64,000 bases of DNA from Amycolatopsis thermoflava N1165 (GTDB lineage: Bacteria > Actinomycetota > Actinomycetes > Mycobacteriales > Pseudonocardiaceae). Below the pieces are notes generated by a model, which searched no databases, was not told the origin of the DNA, and worked only from the letters and a program-made list of their open reading frames with translations. Shown one piece after another: positions 1-7,380 of the stretch. Where the stretch lies: contig NZ_KI421511.1 in the NCBI RefSeq assembly GCF_000473265.1, forward strand, positions 7,785,314 to 7,849,313, given 5' to 3'. The position numbers and the translations under genes are program-made. The number at the start of each line of letters is the position of its first letter. Position 1 is the stretch's first letter.

Positions 1-24
1 CCTGTTTGGTGGTGGGATTGTGGG

Positions 25-960
25 GTGGTGAGGGAACGTGCTGTGGCGGCTCTGGCGGGTCTGGCCATCGGGGATGCGCTCGGTATGCCCACAGAAGGAC
101 TGTCACCGGCGGAAATCACGCCTGTCACGGGCTTCGCGGCGGCGCGGGGGTTGCCTGCGGGCGGTGTCACCGATGACACCCAGCAGGCGATGATCGTCGC
201 ACAGTTGCTGGTCTCCGGGGGTGGGCGGATCGACCCCCACGGGCTCGCCGATGCGCTCCTGGAGTGGGAGCGGGACCTGCGCAGCCGCGGCATTCGGGGG
301 TTGCTCGGGCCGTCCACGCGCGCCGCTCTCACGGCCGTCGCCGCGGGGGAAGCGCTTGAGGAGGCCGGCAAGTACGGCACCACGAACGGTGCGGCCATGC
401 GCATCGCCCCGGTGGGGATCGCGAATCCGGCCGACCTCGACGTGCTCGTGGACAGCGTGGTCGAGGCCAGTTGGGTCACCCACAACACGGGCGTCGCCCT
501 CGCGGGGGCTGCCGCGGTCGCCGCCGCAGTGAGTGCGGGCGTCGGTGGGGCGAGCCTGTCCGAGGCGATCGACTTCGCCGTCGAGGCGGCGGAACGAGCC
601 GCCAAGCGGGGGAACTGGGTCGCGGCCGGGGACGTCGCCGCGCGGATCCGCTGGAGCCGCACCATGGATCCGGCCGACGTGCCCGCGCTGATCGGCACGA
701 GCGTCGCTACCCAGGAGTCGGTGCCCGCCGCGTTCGCGGTGCTCCGCCACGCGGAGGACCCGTGGCAGGCCTGTTGCACGGCGGCGAGCCTCGGCGGCGA
801 CACGGACACCATCGCGGCCATCGCCGGCGCGATCGCGGGCGCCTGCACCGGCGCGGGCGCATTCCCGGACGAAGCCGTTCGCACGGTGACCGAGGTCAAC
901 GACCTTCCGCTGCCGGAACTCGCCGACGATCTGCTGAAACTGCGCGCCAGAACCCGATGA
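25..960 (+). CDS. ADP-ribosylglycohydrolase family protein
   Basis: A 311-residue DraG/ARH3-type hydrolase. The family removes ADP-ribose from proteins or small molecules using a dinuclear Mg/Mn centre in the cytoplasm. The family metal motifs are all present: GDALG near residues 16-20, TDDTQ at 49-53 and GGDTDT near 257-262, plus the SWVTHNT segment in the middle. The length is normal for the family. The start is a GTG GTG pair at 25; the recognisable fold begins only about ten residues in, so little can be missing although the window begins just upstream. The 3' end overlaps the convergent hydrolase gene by 65 bases. The substrate cannot be told from sequence; ADP-ribosyl-arginine or free ADP-ribosylated metabolites are options. 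Confidence 0.85.
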   Translation: MVRERAVAALAGLAIGDALGMPTEGLSPAEITPVTGFAAARGLPAGGVTDDTQQAMIVAQLLVSGGGRIDPHGLADALLEWERDLRSRGIRGLLGPSTRAALTAVAAGEALEEAGKYGTTNGAAMRIAPVGIANPADLDVLVDSVVEASWVTHNTGVALAGAAAVAAAVSAGVGGASLSEAIDFAVEAAERAAKRGNWVAAGDVAARIRWSRTMDPADVPALIGTSVATQESVPAAFAVLRHAEDPWQACCTAASLGGDTDTIAAIAGAIAGACTGAGAFPDEAVRTVTEVNDLPLPELADDLLKLRARTR

Positions 961-1744
961 GCGCCTCGGCCGTCTCCTGTGGACGGTCCAGCTGCACGCA
1001 ATGGCCAGCGCCCTCGACGGCGACCGCGTCCCGCCCGAACCGGTGGGCCGTCCGCTGGTACTCCTCGGGCGAACCGGTGAACTCGTCGTCCACGCCATGC
1101 ACGAACAACAACGGCACCCCGGAACCGGCCAGCTCGCCGACCCCCGCCCGCGGCCCGCACAGCAGCCGCGCGAACCCGACGAGGTGACCGGTCCGCGTGG
1201 TCGACAACCGGGTCCGCATCAGATCCGCCCGGTCCGGATCCGTGCGGACCCAGTGGTCGACCAGGTTGCGCAGGCCCGCGGCTCCCTCCGCGGCGACCGC
1301 GTCCGCGCACCAGGTGAGGAACGCCGTCTCCTTCTCCGAACCGGTCAGCAGGCTGCCCAGCGGCGCGAAACTGCGCACCGCCCGCGGCAGGGCGACGGCG
1401 GCGGCGTGCGCGACCGCGGCGCCCGCGCAGTGCGCCACCACGTGCGCCGGCTCCCCCTCGCCGACCTCGCCGATCACCGCCAGCAAGTCCTGCGCCATCG
1501 CGGACAACGTGTACGCGCTCGGATCGTCCGAGCCCGGGCTTTCGTGCTGACCGTGGTGGTCGACCGCCCAGGCCGCGTACCCGGCGGCGGCCAGCAGCGG
1601 CAACAGCGGTGCGAAGTCCTCTTTGGACCCCAGGTACCCGCCCACCAGGACGACGGGCTCGCCGGACCCGGCCCGGCAGGCGGCGAACCGGCCGCGGTCG
1701 GTCTCCAGCATGACGTTTCGGACCGGGCTCTCCAGTGTCGTCAC
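896..1744 (-). CDS. alpha/beta hydrolase with Cys nucleophile elbow
   Basis: A 282-residue alpha/beta-fold hydrolase. The nucleophile elbow reads AHCAG (Cys106) where a serine is normal. A candidate acid is in HGVDD (about 219-220) and the histidine is His248 in GAGHC, so the triad would be Cys-Asp-His, as in dienelactone-hydrolase-like enzymes. There is no signal peptide, so it is cytoplasmic. The GTG start at 1744 overlaps the stop of the upstream glycosyltransferase (GTGA), so the two are translationally coupled. It is the last gene of a three-gene leftward operon. The substrate is unknown; a lactone or thioester is one possibility, and a non-hydrolytic role cannot be excluded. Confidence 0.8.
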   Translation of the reverse strand: MTTLESPVRNVMLETDRGRFAACRAGSGEPVVLVGGYLGSKEDFAPLLPLLAAAGYAAWAVDHHGQHESPGSDDPSAYTLSAMAQDLLAVIGEVGEGEPAHVVAHCAGAAVAHAAAVALPRAVRSFAPLGSLLTGSEKETAFLTWCADAVAAEGAAGLRNLVDHWVRTDPDRADLMRTRLSTTRTGHLVGFARLLCGPRAGVGELAGSGVPLLFVHGVDDEFTGSPEEYQRTAHRFGRDAVAVEGAGHCVQLDRPQETAEALIGFWRAVSADRRRVPAAEGR

Positions 1745-2892
1745 AGCGCGGCACCTTCCCGGACCGAGGCCTTTTCGATCACGTCCGCGGCCTCCGCCGC
1801 CCCACCGCAGGCCCGCACGATTTCCCGCATGCCCGCCACGTTCGCTGCGATGCCGGCATCCGACGACACCCGCAGCACGGCGTTGTGCAGCGTCTGCGCC
1901 GACACCTCCGCACGGTCGAGCGTCACGCCCAGTCCGAGTTCGGCGAGACGCGCCGCGTTCAGCCGCTGCTCGGCCATCTGCGGGACCGCGACCATCGGCA
2001 CCCCGTGGTACAGCGCCTCCAGCAGGCTGCCCATCCCGGCGTGCGTGACGAACGCCGACGCGGCGGCCAGCACGTCGAGCTGCGGCACCATCGGGGCGAT
2101 CTCGACACCGTCCGGAACCGGCCCCAGCGACGCCGGATCGACGTGCCGACCGATCGCCATCACGGTATGCCAGCCCAAGCCCGCGGCCAGGTCGAGGCAG
2201 GCCCGGAAGAAGTCCGGCTGGTCGGTGAAACACGACCCGAGCGAGACCAGCAGCACCGGTTGCCCCACCGGTGGCCGCCACGACCCCTGGAACGACCGGT
2301 CGCCGAGCGCGGGACCGGCGAAGGTGTGCTCCGGCCCGAGCAGGTCCGGCGAAATCTGGAACGCCCGCGGCACGAACACCACCTTCGGGTCGTCCACCGC
2401 CTGGAACTCCTCGACCGAACAGCCAAGGCCGTTGGCGTCGAGAAACCGCTGGAACCGTTGGTACACCGGCAGGTCCGAGAGGTTCTCGACGCCGAACGCG
2501 ATCCGCTCCCAGCCGGGGAACAACGCGTGCGTCGGCGACAGCTGCACCATCGGCAAGCCGAGCTTGCGCGCCAGGACCTTGCCCGCGAACGCGACGAAGT
2601 CGTAGGCCACCACGTCGGGCGCCTCGTCGAGGGCTTCCAGCACGGGCAGCGCGGCCTCGGCGTCCCGGTGGTACATCGCCACGCCCGCCATCAGGTCCTC
2701 CGGCGGCGGGCTGCCGTCCCGGACATCCGGCAGCACCACCGGTTCCGCACCGGACGCGCGCACCTGCGGGACGAAGTCCGCGCCGACCGCGTAGCTCACC
2801 CGCCAGCCGCGCGACACCAGCTCCGACACCACGGCCAGCGTCGGGTTGACGTGCCCGTGGTCGGCGACGTTGACGAACAGCGCGTGCTTCAC
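1741..2892 (-). CDS. MGT-family glycosyltransferase (GT1/UGT-like)
   Basis: A 383-residue GT-B enzyme of the macrolide glycosyltransferase type, which moves a sugar from an NDP-sugar to a hydroxyl of a small hydrophobic acceptor. The N-terminal acceptor half opens with DHGHVNP, where His14 is the expected catalytic base. The C-terminal donor-binding half carries THAGMGSLLEAL, GVPMVAVP and AEQRLNA, the family signature. Its GTG start at 2892 overlaps the stop of the upstream hydrolase (GTGA), and its own stop overlaps the next start. It is therefore the middle gene of a coupled operon with two hydrolases. Single glycosyltransferases of this kind often inactivate macrolides, and others decorate secondary metabolites; no polyketide genes are nearby to decide. 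Confidence 0.87.
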   Translation of the reverse strand: MKHALFVNVADHGHVNPTLAVVSELVSRGWRVSYAVGADFVPQVRASGAEPVVLPDVRDGSPPPEDLMAGVAMYHRDAEAALPVLEALDEAPDVVAYDFVAFAGKVLARKLGLPMVQLSPTHALFPGWERIAFGVENLSDLPVYQRFQRFLDANGLGCSVEEFQAVDDPKVVFVPRAFQISPDLLGPEHTFAGPALGDRSFQGSWRPPVGQPVLLVSLGSCFTDQPDFFRACLDLAAGLGWHTVMAIGRHVDPASLGPVPDGVEIAPMVPQLDVLAAASAFVTHAGMGSLLEALYHGVPMVAVPQMAEQRLNAARLAELGLGVTLDRAEVSAQTLHNAVLRVSSDAGIAANVAGMREIVRACGGAAEAADVIEKASVREGAAL

Positions 2893-3779
2893 CGCGCCAC
2901 CCCGCAGACCACGTGCTCGACCGGGGTGCAGTACGGCAGACCGGACAGCGGCTCGCCGGCGAAGAACCGCAACGCGAGGTCCACCACCTCGGCCGGCCGC
3001 TCCAGGTGCACGAGGTGGTCGGCGCCGTGGATCACGGTGAAGCGGGCGTCGGCGCACCGGGCCGCGGCTGCCCGGCTCAACACCGGCGTGGTCAGCGGAT
3101 CGTGCTCCCCGGTCGTGACCAGCACGGGGACGGGCAGGACCCGGCCGTCGTCGCCGGGGTGGTCGAGCAGCCGCCGCGTGTTGTCCAGGTACTTGGCGAC
3201 GTCGGCGTCGGTCATCGCGCCCACCAGGCTGTTGAGGCACCGGCGGACCGCGGCCTGCCGCCGGATGCCCGGTGCGCGGCTCAGCATCAGGTCCAGCACC
3301 TCGGCGGTGAACTCCGCGTGCCTGCCCTGCTCGGCCAGTTCCACGCTGCGGGCGATGCGGCGGCGCAGCCGACCGGTCACGTGCGTCATCGTGCCGACGA
3401 GCAGCAGGCGGCGCACCCGTTCGGGACGCAGCTGCGCCCACCGGTGGGCGACCCCGCTGCCGTAGGAGGCGCCGACGACGTGCACCGGCTCCGGCGCGAC
3501 GTGGTCGAGCAGGTGGCCGAGCGCGCCGGCGAGGAAGTCCACGCCGTAGCCGGGCGGCAGCCGGTCCGCCGCGCCCCAGCCGGGCAGGTCGACCGTGATC
3601 ACGTCGGCGTGCCGGAGCAGATCGCGTTCCACCCGGCCCCACGCGTCCTTGTGCTGGAAGGCGCCGCCCACCAGGACGATCGGCGCGAGTCTGCCGCCCC
3701 CGCGAACGATGCGGCCCGCGAAGTCGAATCCGCCGAACGTGAGCGGGACGGTTTCCTGCCGGGTGGTCGTTGCCGTCAC
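2889..3779 (-). CDS. alpha/beta hydrolase (Ser triad)
   Basis: A 296-residue alpha/beta hydrolase with a classical triad: Ser105 in GASYG, Asp227 in GEHDP and His255 in GADHL. The oxyanion region lies near VGGAF (38-41). The GTG start at 3779 was chosen because GAGGA sits about eight bases upstream; longer readings extend into the intergenic promoter region without homology. It is the first gene of the leftward operon, followed by the glycosyltransferase and the Cys-type hydrolase, each with a 4-base overlap. It is divergent from the IclR regulator across 221 bases, so IclR control is likely. The sequence gives no substrate. Confidence 0.82.
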   Translation of the reverse strand: MTATTTRQETVPLTFGGFDFAGRIVRGGGRLAPIVLVGGAFQHKDAWGRVERDLLRHADVITVDLPGWGAADRLPPGYGVDFLAGALGHLLDHVAPEPVHVVGASYGSGVAHRWAQLRPERVRRLLLVGTMTHVTGRLRRRIARSVELAEQGRHAEFTAEVLDLMLSRAPGIRRQAAVRRCLNSLVGAMTDADVAKYLDNTRRLLDHPGDDGRVLPVPVLVTTGEHDPLTTPVLSRAAAARCADARFTVIHGADHLVHLERPAEVVDLALRFFAGEPLSGLPYCTPVEHVVCGVAR

Positions 3780-3886
3780 AAGCGATCTTCCTCGGTGTGG
3801 TCGGGGTTTGGGGCCCGCCACGTAACCACGTCGTCCTCCGCGGGCGCGCCACGGAAACTCGATCGAGCCAACTTGACCACTCGCGC

Positions 3887-3948
3887 GTGTGACCGCTGCG
3901 CAACGGGGCTTCCACCATGCGGAAGGCCCGTTGTATGAGCGGTCACAC
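3887..3948. promoter_or_regulatory. inverted repeat, candidate IclR operator
   Basis: GTGTGACCGCT at 3887-3897 and its exact reverse complement AGCGGTCACAC at 3938-3948 face each other in the divergent promoter region between the hydrolase/glycosyltransferase operon and the IclR gene. The copies are centred about 51 bases apart, roughly five helical turns. A TTGATC-N15-TACAAC arrangement overlaps the right arm on the minus strand and could be the operon promoter, though the spacer is short. Confidence 0.45.
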
Positions 3949-4000
3949 TCGATCAAGGATGGGTCCGACGGAGTCAGCGCCGACCCCCGGAGGAGCCGCC

Positions 4001-4798
4001 GTGGACAGGGCTTTGCGGAGACCGATTCCCATGACGGCGGCGGGACGGCTGCTCGCCGTGCTCGACGCGTTCACGCCGGGCCGCAGCCTGCTCACGTTGA
4101 GCGAAATCAGCCGCCGGGCCGGGCTTTCGCTGACGACCGCGCACCGGCTCGCCGGCGAGCTGGTGAACTGGGGCGCGCTCGAACGCGACGACGACGGCCG
4201 CTACCGGATCGGGCTGCACCTGCTGGAGCTGGCCGCGCTCGCGCCCCGCGGGCTGGAACTGCGCGAACTGGCGCAGCCGTTCCTGGAGGACCTGTTCCAC
4301 TCCACGCGCGCGCATGTGCACCTGGCGGTGCGGGACGGGCATGAGGTGGTGTACGTCGAGACGCTGCGGGCGCGCGGCACGGTGACGGTGCTGAGCCGGC
4401 TTGGGCAGCGGTGGCCGTTGCACGCCACGGGGACCGGGCTCGCGCTGCTCGCCCACGCGGGGCGCGAGGTGCAGGAGCAGGTGCTGGAGGCGCCGCTGAA
4501 GCGCTTCACGCACAAGACGATCACCGACGCGCGGGAGCTGCGGCGGGTGCTGGCGGAGGTGCGGCGCACCGGGGTCGCGGTGGCGGAGGAGCAGCTGACG
4601 CTGGAGGCGGTGGCGATCGCGGCGCCGATCCGCGGCGCCGGTGACGAGGTGGTCGCCGCGCTGGGTCTGGTGGTGCACGTGGACGAGTGCGACCCGAGGG
4701 CCCTGGTCCCGGTGATGACCGCCGCGGCGCGGGGGATCTCGCGTGCGCTGGGCGCACCGTCGGCCGCGGACGTGCGGGGCGTGGTGCGCGGGCGGTGA
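4001..4798 (+). CDS. IclR-family transcriptional regulator
   Basis: A 265-residue regulator. The N-terminal winged helix-turn-helix covers roughly residues 15-75 (LTLSEISRRAGLSLTTAHRL is the recognition region). The C-terminal IclR effector domain follows, with LPL-type segments such as WPLHATGTGLALLA and a VAIAAPIRGA stretch. IclR proteins are usually dimers or tetramers that bind a small aromatic or organic-acid ligand. The GTG at 4001 was chosen because AGGAG lies about five bases upstream and the length then matches the family; an ATG at 3917 would add 28 residues without homology. It is divergent from the glycosyltransferase operon and is its likely regulator. Confidence 0.88.
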   Translation: MDRALRRPIPMTAAGRLLAVLDAFTPGRSLLTLSEISRRAGLSLTTAHRLAGELVNWGALERDDDGRYRIGLHLLELAALAPRGLELRELAQPFLEDLFHSTRAHVHLAVRDGHEVVYVETLRARGTVTVLSRLGQRWPLHATGTGLALLAHAGREVQEQVLEAPLKRFTHKTITDARELRRVLAEVRRTGVAVAEEQLTLEAVAIAAPIRGAGDEVVAALGLVVHVDECDPRALVPVMTAAARGISRALGAPSAADVRGVVRGR

Positions 4799-4836
4799 GG
4801 GGGTTGGGTCGCTGCGCGGTCGGCTCGGCGGGCGCG

Positions 4837-5335
4837 ATGCCCGTGGTGGGGAATGCGGTGCCCGGGCGGTGAAGGTGGTGCCCGGGGTGGGGAATGCGGC
4901 GCCGGGGTGGCGGACGTGGTGCCCGAGGTGGTGAGCGTGGTGCCCGGGGTGGCGGACGTGGTGCCCGAGGTGGTGAGCGTGGCGCCCGAGGTGGTGAGCG
5001 CGGCGCCGGGGCGGTGAGCGTGGCGCCGGGGTTAGGGAACGTGGTGCCCGAGGTGGGGAATGCGGCGCCGGTGCGGCGAAGGTGGTGGCCGAGGTGAGGA
5101 ATGCGGTGCCTGAGGCGGGGAATGCGGTGCCCGAGGTGGTGAACGCGGCGGCGGCGTGGTGAACACGGTGCCCGGGATGGTGGTCGGCGGCACCCGGGGG
5201 CGGTGGAGGTGGTGTCCGGCCTGGGAATGCGGCGCGGGGGTGGCGAGCGTGGCGCTGGGGTGGTGAACGTGGTGCCCGGGGCGGCCGGCGCGGCGCCCGG
5301 CGTGGTGATCGCGGCGCCCGGCGTGCCGAGGTGCC
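4837..5335. repeat. degenerate 20-21 bp tandem repeat array
   Basis: About 23 head-to-tail copies of a 20-21 bp unit close to GGTGCCCGAGGTGGTGAACGT fill the region between the IclR gene and the DUF1330-like gene. Variants alternate GGTGCCC/GGCGCC at the front and GGGAATGC/GGTGAGCGT/GGCGGACGT at the back. Units of both 20 and 21 bp occur, so reading frames shift between copies. No frame has a ribosome site or a constant peptide, so I read the array as non-coding. Bases 4799-4836 hold nothing recognisable. Confidence 0.8.
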
Positions 5336-5355
5336 GAGCCCGCCATCATGAGCCC

Positions 5356-5661
5356 ATGCCCCTGACCTTCCTGCTGATCGCGCGGCTGCCCGAGGGTGGC
5401 GCGGAAGCCTTCGACGCCTACGAGGGCGCCGTCCTGCCCCTGCTGGCCGAGTACGGCGGCCGCCTCGAACGGCGTGTCCGGTCCCTCGACGACGGCACCG
5501 AGGTGCACCTCGTCGGGTTCCCGGGCGAGCAGGAGTTCGAGGCCTACCGGAACGACCCGAGGCGCGCCGAGCACGCGCACCTGCTCGAACGGTCCGGGGC
5601 GGCGGTCGAACTCCTGCCCGTTCGCGACCTCACTTCCCGAAACCCGCCGTCAGGCCGCTGA
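5356..5661 (+). CDS. DUF1330-like small protein
   Basis: A 101-residue protein that looks like a ferredoxin-like dimeric alpha/beta barrel of the DUF1330 kind. It has a beta strand at the start (LTFLLIARL), a helix with YEGAVLPLLAEYGG, a central strand with VHLVGFP, then EFEAYRNDPRR leading into a last helix. Proteins of this fold are often small monooxygenases or dimeric domains of unknown role. The ATG at 5356 is used because upstream codons belong to the tandem repeat. The last 32 bases overlap the convergent sugar permease gene. The function is not known. Confidence 0.65.
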   Translation: MPLTFLLIARLPEGGAEAFDAYEGAVLPLLAEYGGRLERRVRSLDDGTEVHLVGFPGEQEFEAYRNDPRRAEHAHLLERSGAAVELLPVRDLTSRNPPSGR

Positions 5662-6448
5662 CCAGCTGCCGCCGCCCCAGGACGTACAGCGCCAGCACCG
5701 GCAGCGTCGACAACACGACCGCCGCCAGCACCGCGGGGATGTTGACCCGGAACTGCCCCTGGAACGACCACAACGCGAGCGGCAGCACCCGCTGGTCCGG
5801 GCTCTGCGTCAGGATCAGCGGGAACAGGAACCCGTTCCACACGTTCAGTCCGTCGTACACCGCGACCGTCACCACCGCCGGCCGGATCATCGGCAGCACC
5901 AGGCTGAACAGCATCCGCCAGTCACCGGCGCCGTCCACCCGCATCGACTCGAACAGCTCGTTCGGCACGTCCCGCAGGAAGTTCGCCAGGATGATCACCG
6001 ACAGCGGGATCGCGAACGCCACCGACGGCAGGATGATCGCCAGCAGCGTGTCGTACAGCTGCGCCCGCGTGATCAGGTAGTACACCGGGATGATCGTCGC
6101 CTGGATCGGGATCGCCAGGCCCAGCAGGTAGCCGCGGTAGGTGAACCGCGAGAACCACGTCGTGCCGCGCACCACGTAGTAGGCGGCCATCAACGCCACC
6201 GCGACCGCGATCGCCACCGTCGCGAGCGTCACGACCACGCTGTTGGCGAAATACCGCCAGAAGTCGTTGCGCAGCACCAGTTCGTACGCGCTGAACGTCG
6301 GCGGGGCCGGCACCGACAACGGGTTCGCGTCGTAAAACCCGCGCTGGTTGCGCAGGCTCGTCACCACCACGTAGTACACCGGCACCAGCACGACGGCCAG
6401 CCACACGAACCCGGCGAGGCCGCCGAGGTAGTTCGGACGGGTCCGCAT
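5630..6448 (-). CDS. sugar ABC transporter permease (MalG type)
   Basis: A 272-residue inner-membrane permease with about six hydrophobic segments. It carries the EAA motif region (LFESMRVDGAGDWRMLFSLV) that docks the ATPase, followed by PMIRPAVVTV, typical of the carbohydrate-uptake-1 class. It is the third gene of a leftward operon: binding protein, permease, permease. Its ATG overlaps the stop of the upstream permease (TGATG). No ATPase gene is present in the operon, so a shared MsiK-like ATPase encoded elsewhere is expected from what is known of actinomycete sugar importers. Confidence 0.9.
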   Translation of the reverse strand: MRTRPNYLGGLAGFVWLAVVLVPVYYVVVTSLRNQRGFYDANPLSVPAPPTFSAYELVLRNDFWRYFANSVVVTLATVAIAVAVALMAAYYVVRGTTWFSRFTYRGYLLGLAIPIQATIIPVYYLITRAQLYDTLLAIILPSVAFAIPLSVIILANFLRDVPNELFESMRVDGAGDWRMLFSLVLPMIRPAVVTVAVYDGLNVWNGFLFPLILTQSPDQRVLPLALWSFQGQFRVNIPAVLAAVVLSTLPVLALYVLGRRQLVSGLTAGFGK

Positions 6449-7380
6449 CACGCCCCCTCCAGCTGGCTGCCCCGCCGGAAGCTGGACAGCCTCGACAACC
6501 CCAGCGCCAGCGCGAGCCCGGCGACCACCAGCAGCACGGCCAGCGTGCTCGCCCGCCCCATGTCGTTGCCGGAGAACCCGGACAGGTACATGTCCAGCGG
6601 CAGCATCCGCGTCGCGTCGCCCGGGCCGCCGCCGGTCAGCACGAACACCAGGTCGAAGTAGGTCAGCGACCCGACCAGCATCATCGTCGACGAGGTGATG
6701 ATCGTGTAGCGCAGCTGCGGCAGCGTGATGTGGAAGAACTGCCGCACCCGGCCCGCCCCGTCCAGCTCCGCCGCCTCGTACAGCGACTTCGGGATCTGCC
6801 GCACCCCGCCCTGGTAGAGCAGCGTGTGGAAGGGCACGAACTGCCAGGCGATCACGAAGATCACCACGTACAGCGCGAGCGTCGGGTCGCCGAGCCAGTC
6901 CTGCGACAGGAAGTCCAGCCCGAACGCGCGGCTCATGCCGAAGTTCGGGTCCAGCAGCGCCTTGAACGCGATCGCGATGGCCGCCGCGGACAGCAGCATC
7001 GGCAGGAAGTACAGCACCCCGAGCAGCGCGCGGTACCGGCCGCGCCCGGCGATGAGCACGCCGAGCAGCAGCGAGATCGGCGTCTGCACCAGCCAGCTGA
7101 CCACCATCACCTGCACCGACAGCCAGATCGCGTGGTAGGTCGCCGGGTCGGCGAGCGCCGCGGCCCAGTTCGCCAGCCCGGCCCACGACGGGTCGCCGAT
7201 GCCGTCCCACTCCATGAAGCTCAGCACCGCGACCCCGCCGAGCGGCACGATCGCGAACACCCCGAAGAACGCGAGCGCGGGCACCGCCATCAGCGGGCTC
7301 GGGCCGGTCCGCAGCCGGCCGCGGCCGGGCGCCGGCGTGCGTGCCGGCGCCCGGTCCCGCTGTTCGAGAACCGTGCTCAT
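6448..7380 (-). CDS. sugar ABC transporter permease (MalF type)
   Basis: A 310-residue membrane protein. A proline-rich cytoplasmic leader of about 30 residues comes first, then six predicted membrane helices, with the EAA loop LYEAAELDGAGRVRQFFHITLPQL in the last third. It pairs with the second permease to form the channel of a carbohydrate importer. The ATG at 7380 overlaps the stop of the binding-protein gene (ATGA), and the gene's own stop overlaps the next start, so the three products are made in step. Confidence 0.9.
   Translation of the reverse strand: MSTVLEQRDRAPARTPAPGRGRLRTGPSPLMAVPALAFFGVFAIVPLGGVAVLSFMEWDGIGDPSWAGLANWAAALADPATYHAIWLSVQVMVVSWLVQTPISLLLGVLIAGRGRYRALLGVLYFLPMLLSAAAIAIAFKALLDPNFGMSRAFGLDFLSQDWLGDPTLALYVVIFVIAWQFVPFHTLLYQGGVRQIPKSLYEAAELDGAGRVRQFFHITLPQLRYTIITSSTMMLVGSLTYFDLVFVLTGGGPGDATRMLPLDMYLSGFSGNDMGRASTLAVLLVVAGLALALGLSRLSSFRRGSQLEGA

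Noticed and set aside
4894-5097. Possible Gly/Arg-rich repeat peptide in the 21-bp array
   Set aside because: Units of 20 and 21 bases break the frame, there is no ribosome site, and the peptide changes register between copies.
4837-5335. CRISPR array
   Set aside because: The units are back-to-back without unique spacers and no cas gene is in the window.
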